64,000 bases of DNA from Dromaius novaehollandiae (lineage: Eukaryota > Chordata > Aves > Casuariiformes > Dromaiidae). This document shows, in pieces, positions 51,812 to 64,000 of this stretch. The position numbers and the translations under genes were made by a program. The stretch lies in assembly GCF_036370855.1 (NCBI RefSeq), contig NC_088098.1, forward strand, positions 143,674,721 to 143,738,720, given 5' to 3'. A model generated the notes under the pieces. It was not told where the DNA came from, searched no databases, and saw only the letters and a program-made list of their open reading frames with translations. Position 1 is the stretch's first letter; every line of letters begins with the position of its first letter.

Positions 51812-54800
51812 GTAAGAAAAGACATTCACTGAGGGTCTTTCCTGGTTTCAAGTGTTGTGTGTAAGAAAATGTTAACTGATTTCTCTGTTTTAAAAGCTTA
51901 TTGAGAATCTAAGAGCAGATAATAAAGATTTACAACTGATGGCCTTTGAAGTCCACTACCCTATTTTTATAAGACAGGAGGTTTAGGAGTATTTATAATG
52001 TACAATATAACAGAATTAAAAGGAATTCATCACTTTGTGGTATCTGTTAAACTATCTAACACATTCAAGGAAGTACTTTTTAATATGAATTACTAATCAC
52101 TGTCCAGAAACAGTTCTAAAATACCATTATGTTTATTCCCCCTGGAGAACTACTAAGCCTAAAAAAAATTATAAATTTGAAAGGGCAGTGTTTCTACCTG
52201 CCAAATCTGTGAACTCAGCCTGGACTTTGAAAGCCTATCTACCAGTCAGTAGATATATTCTAGAATATACTTTGTATTTCAGGTCTTTAAGCTGTCTCTT
52301 GCAAACACCTTGAGCAGTTAAGCTGTGTGCTGAAATATTCTTAGGTTCTTCTAGGAAGATGCCCAAGGTTAAGCCCACTGCTGCAACCTTGATTTTGCAG
52401 ATGGCCGCATGGCTGAAGCCTGGATTTCCAGATGCTGTGTGTAGCACTGGGTGCAGTAGTCGAGCCATTAATACCATAACCAAGTGTGCAGCCAAACCAG
52501 TTGTGCTGACTCAAGGAGCCTTAGCAGAAGTATGTAGCATGACACACAACAGCTTGTCTCAAGGGTACTTCACTAAACTTGCAAGTATCCAACCACTCAT
52601 TCTGTCAGAAACACCTGCTGAGATCGATGCAAATCTCAATAAAGAAATGCACACAAGAAGTTATTTCCTGTGTAAAAGAAAAAAAATTTACAGATTTTTA
52701 GAAAACTCAGGAACTCTTCTATGTGTTCAGGAGCTCCATCTGCCGACAGTATTTGGTAGCTCTTTGCATCTTTGTTGATTCCTCATAACACTAATAGTTT
52801 AAAATGTTAGAAAGCTTACAAATACTTCTTGTAATATTATTTTTTTACTTTGAATTTCAGGAGCTGCCTAAAAATTTGGATACTTTTATGCCTTTTTCCA
52901 AGAACCTTTGTATCAAATGCTTCAAAACCCAATATTTTACTGATATTGGCTGATGATCTGGGTATTGGAGATGTAGGTTGCTATGGGAATGATACAATAA
53001 GGTAAGGATGTATTCAACAGAATAAATTATCCCTTCCTGGTGAATTTTAGTGTAAAAAATGCTGATGACACTTAGTACTAGAAAATCTATTATTAATTAA
53101 TGCCACTGCAACACCAGACATACATATTTTGAATTTAACAGATTAATTTATTTAGACATATTTCTTTTCAAAGCATAAAAAATAAATGTTCTACAGCAGG
53201 TGCTAGTGGAATAATAATTATACAAGCATGCTTGAGTGACTTTCTTAGACTTCTAATTTTCATCATATACAGTCAGAACTTTGTAAAGGTACACATGAAC
53301 TATATTTTCCTGGTATGTATACTTTGTAAGTTACACCAACTCAAGGGTTAAAATATCAAATCTTAATCTCAGTCCTTAATATCCAACAACAACTCTAGCA
53401 GGCATGTGATGGAATGACAGCTCGGTCTGTATCATATATTCATCCCTAGTGCAGTTATCAATCTTTATACAAATAAATGTCAATAAACACTCTGTCTGTG
53501 TGCATGCACATGTTGAGTTTGCAAAGAGAATTATTAATATTTGTTCTCAGTCATTCAAGGTACAGTAAGTTATAGTTTTATTTCTTAAACTTTAAAAATA
53601 ACAAAGTCTTATTTTTGCCACAGACTAAATGATAATGAAACCACTTTTTTGGAATGCAAAATATCCTCTACTTAATCTAACCTACCATCATCTTCCAAAT
53701 TGTGTTGTCCTCCATGCATTACTGCAGTCTTTTATCACGCTGCTGCTTGAGCATTTGATATGGGATGGACCTGAATTGCCTTTTCTTTCTGTGTAGTTAT
53801 TAACAAAAACACCTTCGTCAATGGAAAATTCATTTTTAAGAAAAATCAAGGCGTCTTCAAAAATATGTAACATAAAGCTTTCCTAGCTGAGTTGTAGCTA
53901 AAAAGAGATTTGAAATTTTGGTGGTGATGTACTTAATAAAACTAGGGACAATGAGTGGGATACTAAGAACATCTGCGTAATACATGTTGTCAGAGACATG
54001 ATTTTCTCTTTAGGACCCCTAACATTGACAGCCTGGCAAAGGAAGGAGTGAAATTTACTCAGCACATTGCTGCAGCTGCTGTCTGTACGCCAAGCAGAGC
54101 AGCCTTCCTCACGGGCAGATACCCCATCAGATCAGGTTGGATTCTCCCTAATGGTTCACTGCAGTTTCTCTAGCCATTATTGCTATTAAAAATGCCCTTA
54201 GATAAACTTTTTAAAGATTAGTTAATCTGATGTTTTTGGGCCTCAGAGAGAAGGGCAAAAACAAAGATGACTAGATTTATTGGTTGATTTCTATGAGAAA
54301 ATCCCCACATTAAATACCTTTAATGTAGCTATATAACAACACAGACATAGATGACTCTACCTGAAGGTGGAAAGATGAAGAAGGTAATTGTACAAGCACA
54401 GTATACACTGTAGTATTAAGATTATATTAAGCAAAGAAAAGCATAATATTCTGAATATCCTGACAAATACAGTGAAATATGTCAGACGATGGAACAGCTG
54501 TCAATAAGGTAGTTTTAAAACAGATTTACTCCAACCTTTCAAAACCACGATAGAAAACTTCAGCCAGTTTCTATGTCAGTAATCATCAATGTAGCTCTTC
54601 TGGTATGATCCTGACTTGCTAAGGAGTTAGATTTATGGAAAATGTAATCGTGAACTGTAATTTTAGGAAGTATGTACAGCTGGCTCTGTAAACTTGCTGT
54701 TCTATATAAAACTCTTCATGCCTTTTACAACGTATTTTGATAGAACCTTGGTTTTAAGGACAAGGATACCTAAGGCAGCTATTCAGTTGTCTAAACCTAG

Positions 54801-57800
54801 GCATCTTAGTGCTATTTTAGACACCCTAGAATATGTGAGATATCTGCATTGGACTAGCACATACGACACAAGACTTAGAAGAGACATCCTTCTGAATGCC
54901 AATCAGAATAACCTAGGGCATATAAAATGACTTATAAAAAAGTACTAGGCTTAGGGAACTGAATCCCATACTTACATTCATTAGAAAGAATCATCTGAAC
55001 AGAGATAAAATGACTTGAATTATTTAAATGCTGTTACTCCTCTCCAGGGATGGCATCCAGCACTGACAGGCGTATTCTTTTTTGGAATGGGTGTTCTGGT
55101 GGGCTCCCACCAAATGAAACCACTTTTTCCAAAATACTGCACCAGCAAGGTTATTCGACAGCACTTGTAGGTATGAGGCATAGCAATATGCCACCTTTTC
55201 ATTGTTTGTTATTCAGATGAGGCTGTTTCCATAAATATTTTTCTTTGACAGTATGTCTAGGATCAGATAACTACAGTTTCTTGTCTATATAAGTTTCAAA
55301 AACAGCAAGGTTTTTAAAATCCCATCCACAACCTCCAATGTCTTGGCAACATATGTGATAAATCCAAAATGAAGACACATGGAATGCATAGATAAACACT
55401 GCAAACAGATATAAATGCAATGGAAAAAAATTATTTGCTCAGTATAAACTGCTTCAGGAAAAAAAACACAGAGATATTAACTGATCTATTAAAGCAGAAA
55501 AATGTCTGCCAGTTGGTAGTCAGACACTACAGTGTTCTTAATTGTATCTGATAGCTGGATTTTCTGTACTTAGGCATTCTTCTTATTATCACAGTTGACT
55601 CTAAAAAGACCTTCATTATCTGCAAAAAGCAACTCAGCTAAGTGAGACAAAAAGGCTGAAAGACTTCCATACACTTCAGTGGGTTTGGGATCAGAACCCA
55701 TGCTCAGGAAAGAAAATTGTACTAACTCTTTGGTAATTTTGCCTGAATAGCAATTAAAGGATGTGTGTTTAAGCACCTCTCATTTTTAAACTCTATGTTG
55801 TCAAAGGTGTTAGGTGCTTAATTATAATTACTGTGAATTTCATCCCTCTGCTGGGTTCCCCCACAGTGAGGTGTAATTTAGTTCTTAAATTGTGGACTGA
55901 AGTGAGTCTTCGTTATGTACTGGCTTCAAAAAAACTCTGCAAAGGGGAGGACTTGCCCTAGCTCATTGCAGTCTGGTTTAGCTGATGCTATAAAATACAT
56001 CCATATACATGAGCACAGATGTGGTTAGCAGTCCTCGGAAGTTATTTGTCTGGTTCATAGCCCCTAAGCCCATGGTTACAGACTGTCCTTCAGTGTCAGG
56101 ATAATTACACTGTTCTGTAATATGACTTCATTAAGGCTCATTGGCAATATATGACATGATCACTCCTGTTGTCCTTGATAATTAGAATGGCCCATTTTTT
56201 GCTACTTATTTTAAGATAAATATAGACACGTAAAGCCAATGTGTACACCTTCTTGTTGAAACTTCTTCCTGAATGCGAAGGTCACATTGAACTGGTGTGT
56301 AAATTAGCTAATATTTTTGCACTTAGCTGCTTCTTCTGGCACAGAAGATTCCCCTGCGCTCTCCCCTCCTCCCCCCCACGACTAATGCGAGGCTAGGTCA
56401 TCGTATTGAAATAAAAAACACCAAATATCACAACCATATTTGTTCTCATTCAGGAAGGCCTCCAAGCTGGGCCATTTACCCTACGTGGAATTTTCTTAAT
56501 TGAGATAGGTGAGGAAAACCAGCTGTTGTAGTCAGATAATGCCAGCATGTGTGAGCATTCCACACCTGCTCCTTCCGTGGCTGGGCCATAACAGAGAAGC
56601 ACCACCAACCTGTTACAGATACAGGCAGAAGTACCCAGGAGTAATGCCTTTGGATCTAACATCTTTCTTTTATATTTTCAGGGAAGTGGCATCTGGGCGT
56701 GAACTGCAAATCCCGCTATGATCACTGCCACCACCCTTTAAATCATGGCTTTGATTATTTTTATGGCATGCCTTTTACCCTTTTGAATGAATGTCAAGGC
56801 ACAGATGAACCTGAACTGGCCAAGTCATTGCAAGATACCTATTGGCTATACACACAGATAATCATTCTTGCAGTGCTTACGCTTCTGATTGGAAAACTTA
56901 CCAACTTATTCTCAGTAAAATGGAAAATAATTATATGTCTGGCCATCTGTGGTTCCCTGTATTTCATTTCCTGGTTCTCCAGCTATGGATTCACCAAGTA
57001 CTGGAACTGTATCCTGATGAGAAACCATGATATCACTGAACAACCAATGAAGCTAGAAAAAATCACTTCTAGTATGCTTAAGGAGGCAATTTCATTCATT
57101 GAAAGGTAACCAGCAAAAATCACATTACTTTTTCATGATTTTTTTTAAATTATATTATTGCTGTGTCATACAGCACTAGGTTGGCAGGTGGCATGCTGAA
57201 CTAGCTACTCCTGGCTAGTTCACTCCATGCTGGCCAGCATCAATTTGCTGTTTCTGCATGTTCCTGTAATTGTCAGCATCCAACTGCTGTCTTTTTTCTT
57301 ACATGCTGTTTGTCAGCTCCTCAGGAATGGGAAGATGATTTTGTTCTTTCCAGGACTTGTTTACATAATACAAAGGGGTCCTGTCCAAAGACTGGGCCTT
57401 CTGGCAGTAGGCACGCAAAAATGATCTTGACTTGATGGATGGATTGTCACATGAAGTGTTGCAGGTTAATATTTTTACAAACAGGAGAGTGCTGCTGAGT
57501 TTTGTTCTGTCTTGCCTTTTTTCCAAAGATGTCCTTCCTTTACACAAACATTGATAATTTCAACTAAAACTAAACTAAGCATTTAATTCTCAGTTCTGCC
57601 ATGTGTCAAATCTGGGCATATCCCTGATTAGGATTATATCATTTCTTTAAGACTTTATTTCTTATGTGAAATTGGAGGTTGGAGAAAAATCTCTTTTCTG
57701 TAAAACTCTGAATATAGATAATTTCAGATGTCTTAGGATAGCCTGCCTGGCTTCTAGCTGCCATTCTTGAAGGGATATGGTTCCCTTGTAGGTCCAGTGT

Positions 57801-60325
57801 CATATCTGCCAAAGCCATGAGGATGTCTGAGATGCTCAGTGACACCCATGTTTAGGTTTAAGCAAATGAATCCTGTTCTCCTTGTCTCTGACAGTGTGTC
57901 AGCCTTTTGGCTAAGAACTTCCAGATTTATTTATTTAATATGCTACGCATGTCTAATTTAGAACCAGAAAAAAAGTCCATTACTATTTTGATCTCAACAG
58001 AGAACCTAAATCTTTAAGGTGAGTTTTAATCCCTTCTGTCTCCCAAAACCTCAAAAATGCAAAGATGGTGCAATCTGAAAATTTTATTTTAGATACTAAT
58101 CACAACTGTGTCACTGCTACATTTTGAGGGGTTTTCCATATTTTGTTTTGAGTAACAGTTTGCAGAGAAATGACTCCTGTTATTTTCTTTGATTTCAGAA
58201 ACAAGCATAGACCATTTCTTCTCTTTGTTTCCCTTTTACATGTTCACACTCCTCTCATTACCACAAAGAAGTTTTTGGGAAGAAGCAGACATGGCCTATA
58301 TGGAGATAATGTTGAGGAGATGGACTGGATGGTGGGTGAGTGGTCTTCTTCAGTAAAGTCCTTCCTTTATTTGAATGTGGAAAAGAAATTAGAGAGGCAG
58401 TTACAGAAGTCCTTATTTATATATGACAAAAATCAGTGAATTTGCCTTGGATATACAGCCAGCTCCAAAGATGGCCATTCCATTACCACCCTTCTTTCTT
58501 AAGATAAAAGTGCAACCTATTCTTGTGAGGGTTGTTCTCTCTTTCTCTTCTTCAACTAACACAGTTCTGTGCTGCACTTTTTGATAAATTCAGAACAGTG
58601 ATAAATGCAGTCAAATAATCCAGTATGTGCTTTATCATGTTATTAATCAATGTTTGACATTTCCCCAGCTCCCTTTTGTTAAAAAAATTACCAGCATCTA
58701 GTTTCAAAAGTTGTACCTGGTGCTGCTGATGACTTTACATTAGATAGTCATCAGTTTGTATATTTGTTCCTTTTTATTGAAGAATCCTGGGAGCAGAAAA
58801 CACAACTCCAGACTCCTCCCTCCTAGCCAAAAGCTCAAACTAAAAAGCTGTGGAATTTCACTTAATAAGTTCATTAAGCTCATTTAAAAAATTATTCGCA
58901 CTTAGAGCCTGGATTTAGACTTGAGCTGTAATTTGTAATTCCCTTCTGCTTCAGTAGGAGGGAGGGAGATGATAGCTAATATTTACATTTACAAATAGTA
59001 AATGAATGACCTACAGCCTAAGTATTCACCTCCTGTCCCAGCCAAGCTCCCTGAACTAATTCTTCCTCCAATAACCATGTCTAAAAAATGGTATTTTGTG
59101 AGCAGCCCAATTGCTTGTAATGGACAGCCTGAGAACCCCTGCAAGATCTAGCCCTACTAGAGGACTCTGGCACTCATCTACCTAAGTTTTGGGCATCAAT
59201 CAACTTTGGGCACAAGCTGCTCAGAGCTGGGTAGCAAAAGTGCCAGGGCATAAGGAATGTACAGGCAAAACAGGATAGAAGCTACTGAGGACAGAAGTTT
59301 CTAGGGTCAGACAGCTAAATTTGGGGGTCTAATTTGGAACCAGGATGCCTAGATTCAATTCAAATTCTTTATTGGGCAGCTGTCTATTTTTAGCTAAGGA
59401 CACTAAGTAATTTGACCAAGGAGACACAGGAAGTCTGTAAAGCAGAACAGATTAGACAAATGAACTGCTCACTAGCTCATGCTTTTCCTTGCGTACTTCA
59501 GCTTTTGCTGTTTCCTCTGTAGCTACAGAAGCTGTTCCTGGTGAAGATACTTTCATGCACTGGGTGGGGATGAAGAACAATCATACTCTGTATAAACTTC
59601 TATTGCTAGTGGTACCAAAACCATTATGAAGTTAGGTTTGAATTGCACTCTGTGGAGTTTTTACCAGTGACAGCAGGAGAAGATTTTGGTTGATAGCATG
59701 CAGCCTGACCTAAGTCCTTGTTTAATTCATGATGAAAACAGAGACAGAGCAGTTTTCTACAGTTAAGAGTCTAGACAGCACTATTATTTGTAACTTAAGC
59801 ACTTTTGAGATGCTTGCAACTACACAATGGAGGCAGTCCTCAGCTCTGAGCATTTACAGCATAAAGATGACAGTGTATGCCAAGCAGTTTGAATAAGGGA
59901 TCACTAATTCAATTTATTTTCCAGTTGTTTTTAATTTCTGTTTTCCTTGTTGTAGACTCCACAACCAAATTTAGGTCACCTTTAGCTGCTTTCCATTGGG
60001 CCCTTATTATTCCCATAATGCATGATTTTTCTCTGTATTGTTCATAGTAGCTCGTAACAGAAAAATAGAAGAAGACCTTTTGTCTATATCTTCTCATTCA
60101 AGTCAACGGAAAGACTCTGTCTTCAATGTATTTTGACTCAAGAGCTAAAAAAAATCAGGACATAATTACAATGTTTTACTGTGTCTTTAGGAAGGCTTCT
60201 GGACGTTATCGACAAAAAAGGCTTGAAGAATAACACATTCATTTATTTTGCATCTGATCATGGAGGATCCTTGGAGGCTCACAGTGGAAATGCCCAGCTA
60301 GGTGGATGGAATGGTATCTATAAAG
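51759..60325 (+). CDS. ARSH: Gene 3: ARSH-like arylsulfatase, 5' seven coding exons, runs off the window
   Basis: Seven exons join in one open frame of 378 complete codons from the predicted ATG at 51759. Motifs are a strong signal peptide core (IWILLCLF), LADD, VCTPSR (formylglycine Cys89), [13 protein letters not shown] (Lys148, His150), two membrane helices (about 202-224, 227-247), LHVHTP (His304), SDHGG (356) and [15 protein letters not shown]. The stretch [27 protein letters not shown] and [15 protein letters not shown] is closest to human ARSH from memory; ARSD and ARSL fit less well. No exon a Met is in frame, so a 5' coding exon is required. About 200 C-terminal residues (exons g, h, i) lie to the right of the window. 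Nothing in the visible part suggests loss of function. Confidence 0.88.
52861..53001 (+). CDS. ARSH: Gene 3 exon a
   Basis: 141 nt, acceptor atttcag, donor gtaagg. Encodes [20 protein letters not shown] and [20 protein letters not shown]. It is three codons shorter than in genes 1 and 2, all in the leader. Confidence 0.9.
54014..54135 (+). CDS. ARSH: Gene 3 exon b: sulfatase signature 1
   Basis: 122 nt, acceptor ctttag, donor gttgga. Encodes [20 protein letters not shown] and [15 protein letters not shown]. Active-site Cys codon at 54084-54086. Confidence 0.95.
55048..55170 (+). CDS. ARSH: Gene 3 exon c
   Basis: 123 nt, acceptor ctccag, donor gtatga. Encodes [33 protein letters not shown] and GYSTALVG. 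It has Arg-Arg where gene 2 has Tyr-stop. Confidence 0.94.
   Translation, partial: GWHPALTGVFFFGMGVLVGSHQMKPLFPKYCTSKVIRQHL
56682..57105 (+). CDS. ARSH: Gene 3 exon d: GKWH motif and membrane hairpin
   Basis: 424 nt, acceptor ttttcag, donor gtaacc. Encodes [32 protein letters not shown], two hydrophobic helices and [15 protein letters not shown]. Confidence 0.96.
58199..58335 (+). CDS. ARSH: Gene 3 exon e
   Basis: 137 nt, acceptor atttcag, donor gtgagt. Encodes [20 protein letters not shown] and [15 protein letters not shown]. Confidence 0.96.
60191..60325 (+). CDS. ARSH: Gene 3 exon f (last exon in window)
   Basis: 135 nt, acceptor ctttag, donor gtaaga. Encodes [24 protein letters not shown] and [11 protein letters not shown]. 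The following intron is longer than 3.6 kb, against 643 and 1857 bp in genes 1 and 2. Confidence 0.95.
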
Positions 60326-60429
60326 GTAAGACTTTCTCTTAAAAATAAAATGATATAAACTATGTCCAGATAGACTATATTCACAAAGCTATATGCTAGC
60401 ATAACAATCTTGTATTGTAGGGCTAGACC

Positions 60430-62000
60430 GACTTCAGGACATCAGCTAGTCATCCTTCAGTCCCCAGACAGGATCACCAAAGCTACTCCTGACAGCTATA
60501 TCGTCTAAGCTGTTCTTACAGACCTCCAGTAATTCCTCAACTATACCAGTTTTCATTGTCTATGCTACTAGAATATTTTCTCCTGGTACCTAGCCTGGAT
60601 TTCCTTGCTGCAGTTTAAGCAGGAAATCTTGCCCTATTCACCAATCTACGGACAAGTTTCGTTCCTCTTTGCAACACCTTGTTGTTTCAAGGCCATCATG
60701 TATTTCCAGATTGTTACTTTCCCCTCTCCTTCATCTTTTCTTTAGACTCCAGTGCATGTGTAATCCCTTCCAGCTCAATGTTGTCTGCAAATATAGTAAG
60801 CAGGCTATTTATTCCACAACCCAAGACACTACTTGAAAATGTTATAGTATCATATCCAGGACACACCATTTGGAGTCTTACTCCAAACATCCTTCTATTT
60901 TCATAGTGGACAATTATTTATGTCAACACTGACAGTGATCACAGTCACTGATAACTATTCTCTTGATAAAGCTTTCCAGTTTCTCATCTATTATATAGGT
61001 GTTTCATCTAGACTATGTTTCTATAACTGGCTTATGACAGTGTCAAAAGCAATATGAAAATGCAGATCTATGATATCTCTTGCTTCCCCTCCCTTCATAT
61101 GATATGCTGCTTTAACATAGTTACAATCAATAATTAGGTTTATCTGACATGATTTGGTCTTAACAGAACTGTTACTCATATGCTCATTTCCTTCTAGGTG
61201 CTTTAAAATGATACAATTATTCGTAGCAGAATTTATTCAAGGAGTCTATTACTCTCTGTTTTTCTTTCCCAAGATAGGCATCACAGCTTGCCTTTTTCTA
61301 TCCTGATACTTTAGCCATCCTCCACAACTTTTCAAACATAACCTCTAGCAAATCTGCAATGCCATCAGGTAATGCTATCAAATGCTCCAAATATTCATCA
61401 GCTTTAGTCCATTTGAAAATATCTACTTCATTCTATATTATATTATGTATTATTATACCATTCTATCCTTAGTCAAGGCTGACATCTTACCTAATGGCCA
61501 ATAGCGCTGACTATGTTGGTTACCCAATAACAGTTCATCTTTATATCAAAGGCTTACACCGAAGCATCATTAAACATTTCAACTTTCTGTCGGCTTTGCT
61601 TCCCCACTGAATAGTAACTAGTCATTTTCTTCATTCTTCCTAATGCTACTTTTGATTTCTATTTCACATCATTAGTTGCCTCTCATTACATGATTTTGCC
61701 CCCCCCCCCCCCCCCACACACACACACAAATAGTCTCCTAGGAGTTCTTAGCTGTTAGTTCTTTAGCTTTGTTGAAGTCTGCCTTTCTGGAATTCATTGT
61801 TTTTATTTTGCTGTTTTCCTCCTTGCTATCTTTAGCTTTTAATGGTCACTCTCATCATTTTGACATTGTCTGCCAATTCTCTCCTTATTATTAAATGGAA
61901 AAGCTCCCTTCTGCTGGCTTTCTATACCTCCTTTGTCACATATTAGGAAATGAAGCTGGTCTTCCTCATGGAATAACAAGGAAGAGACACCACAGATTGG
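60430..62000 (-). mobile_element. Old CR1-like LINE remnant (reverse-transcriptase region)
   Basis: The + strand matches, in antisense, the layout I know from amniote CR1-type ORF2. On the minus strand, bases 61050-61036 encode AFDTV, part of the KAFDTV motif near the catalytic Asp of the reverse transcriptase. Neighbouring phrases such as gacatgatttggtcttaacag also fit. It is riddled with changes and cannot be active. The boundaries are approximate. Confidence 0.5.
61699..61728. repeat. Compound C17-(CA)n repeat
   Basis: Seventeen C followed directly by about six CA units, within the LINE-like stretch. Confidence 0.95.
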
Positions 62001-64000
62001 TTGTCATTGATCTCTTTCTTCCATCCCCTTTGGATAAAGTCATTTCACCCTTCTCTGTACTTCACTGCACACAGTGAACTCAGGGAGTGCTGCTTTTGCA
62101 TGAAAGTGTACAGCGACTCATCAAAGGCTGGAGACCAAACCCATAAAATTTTTATGACACCTGACCTGACGAGATTCCTGAACCTTGACTGAGATCCTCA
62201 GAACCTATCCCTTTACCTGCCCAGGCCCATAAGCAAAACCTTCCCATGCCCAGCATGGTCACCATGACAGCTCAGGCAGCTTGGCACTTACTCCACAATG
62301 AAGCCTGAGATCAGTTGCCATCATTTATTTCCCTATAGAAGAAAAATCAGGTGCTCAGCATCAAACTGCACTTTGTCTGTCTAGTGCTAAGTTACCTTGA
62401 GCCACACAAGCAGTGTTTGACAGAGCTTGGAATACTCTGGATCTCACCCACTAATGTTTCTAAATGCTAAATTAACCTTCAATTCCAGATATGAAATTTC
62501 CAGACAAGAAAGACCAAAAAAGGCTAACAGGTTCATTTGTATACCTCAGAATCTGGGGGTATTCACTTCTACTATCCTACAACAAGTATAATAGCAACAG
62601 GAGAGTCCAGAGAAATGAATTTGATTAGATAGAGATATCAGTATGACAGCTATGATGAAATTATGCCTGCTTGGATAGAAGGCAAGTAACAGGAGATACA
62701 ATACCAGCCTAGAAATAAATAACAGAAAGGCATTCCCTTTTATCCTCTCATAGCAGCAGAACAGTGTTCTGTTTAGACAGAATACACAGTCTAAACTAAA
62801 AGGCAATGGACTGAAAATTGATTATAAAAAAGTAGTTTATTTATTTCATAAATATCCATAGAACTCACTGCTGTAAGATGTTATTATTGTTAACAGTCAA
62901 TAAAAATAAACAAAAAAACAATAAAACTCCCAAATGACAAGCCATGCATATGGCTAATGAGAACATCCACTACAAAATAACAAACCACAAGATACTAACC
63001 TTTATCATACACAGCACAAAAGTTATTGCACAAGTGGTTGGACTTGCTTTATAATCCATCATGCCACACTGTCAGCCTTTTACACCACGGTCTGGGAACC
63101 CTACCTCTCAGCTGTTGACTATGAGCACCATCTCCTCCATAGCAAAGACCTATACTGCCTAACAGAGCCAAAGAGGTTCGTTTAAACTACACAGCCAGCA
63201 GTCCACAGCTGCTGGCTTATTAGCTGAACTAATAAACCAGCTTCAAGTTTTGCTTGCCATTTTTCCTGCAATACTTTCCAGCAATGACTTTGCTTCTCTG
63301 TCCCTGACAGGAGGAGCAACAGGGCAGAGTAAAGGTTATGTAGCTACCTGAGCTTCACGTTTTGTAATTTTTGTTTTCTAACTGGACCATTAACTTTGGG
63401 TTGTTGAGTGTCAGAGTTCTGTCTTTAAACCACATTGCTTCGTTAATATGCCCATCCTTGACATCAATAATATATATATATTTATAATAAATGAATGGTT
63501 CTCACTCTGAAATAATGTTCAAAGCAATGAATATTTCAAGTTATAGGAGAGTTAATGCATGGGGGGAGGGGCCGAATTTAGGAGAAGATAAGAGGAATGC
63601 AAAGGAAACAAAGAAAGAAAGACTCTTGGATTATCTCAGGATTATTTCAACAGAAATGCAGATAGAAAGTCTTTGTCACTGTAGACTATTTAAGGAGCTT
63701 CCTCATTTACTGCATGGGTTCTGCACTCTTCGTTTTGGGATCACCTGAAAGCATCCCTGGGATTATAAGCTCCTGGAGGGTCATCAAACATTATCTTAAT
63801 CACCTTCACTGCACTCCAGGTCTGCAAATCCCTTTGTGATGTTCCTGTTACCTCTAATTTTCAACTGTTTGACAATCAGGCTTCCCTGTGTTAAGCCTCC
63901 TTTCCCAGGCACCAGGTGGGACTGCAAGCTGTCTTCCATTGACATTGAGTCAGATTTGCTTTTTGTTAATAAAAGACCTTTTTCCTGTGCGTGTTCTTAG

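Larger units (their letters stand above)
60326..64000 (+). other. Gene 3 intron f (partial)
   Basis: No match to the GGKGMGG exon or later exons is seen up to the window end. It holds the LINE remnant and the C-run/CA repeat described separately, plus a short TA repeat near 63468-63480. Confidence 0.7.

Noticed and set aside
52359-52778. 139-residue open frame in the first intron of gene 3
   Set aside because: No recognisable family and it lies between two exons that fit together; treated as chance, with low certainty.

Overview
The window is a stretch of vertebrate nuclear DNA with long AT-rich introns, GT-AG splice sites and few repeats. It holds a tandem array of arylsulfatase genes of the ARSD/ARSL(ARSE)/ARSF/ARSH group, all on the + strand. 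No primate or rodent SINEs or L1 elements are visible in 64 kb. The one recognisable interspersed repeat is an old CR1-like LINE fragment. This fits a sauropsid, most likely a bird, but the species cannot be read from the sequence.

Layout. Gene 1 (about 1.2-12.0 kb) is complete from its second exon to its stop codon. It encodes a 577-residue sulfatase with every recognisable catalytic motif, and its sequence leans toward ARSL. A decayed partial copy of gene 1 lies at about 23.0-28.5 kb. It includes matching intron sequence but has lost two exons and everything after the fifth. Gene 2 (33.3-46.1 kb) is ARSD-like. All of its exon lengths, phases and splice sites are intact, but one in-frame TGA in its fourth exon (38249-38251) would end the protein at residue 108. 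Gene 3 (51.8 kb onward) is ARSH-like and open through its first seven coding exons. It runs off the right edge, so the last three exons expected from genes 1 and 2 are missing here.

The three genes share the same internal exon lengths (122, 123, 424, 137, 135 and, where present, 163 and 122 nt) and the same phases, as expected from tandem duplication. The short first coding exons differ completely, and I predicted them from splice sites and phase. The last exons of genes 1 and 2 are almost identical over their first 173 bases although the other exons have diverged, which points to gene conversion.

Other features are an uninterrupted 267-bp GGGGAA repeat in an intron of gene 1, a small CpG-rich block at 31.2-31.35 kb that may be the gene 2 promoter, poly(A) signals, several simple repeats, and a reverse-transcriptase-derived LINE remnant at about 60.4-62.0 kb. 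The products are expected to be lumenal or membrane-anchored sulfatases of the ER/Golgi/lysosome, activated by formylglycine conversion of the active-site cysteine. I found no previously undescribed molecular system. The points of interest are evolutionary: gene birth, decay and conversion.
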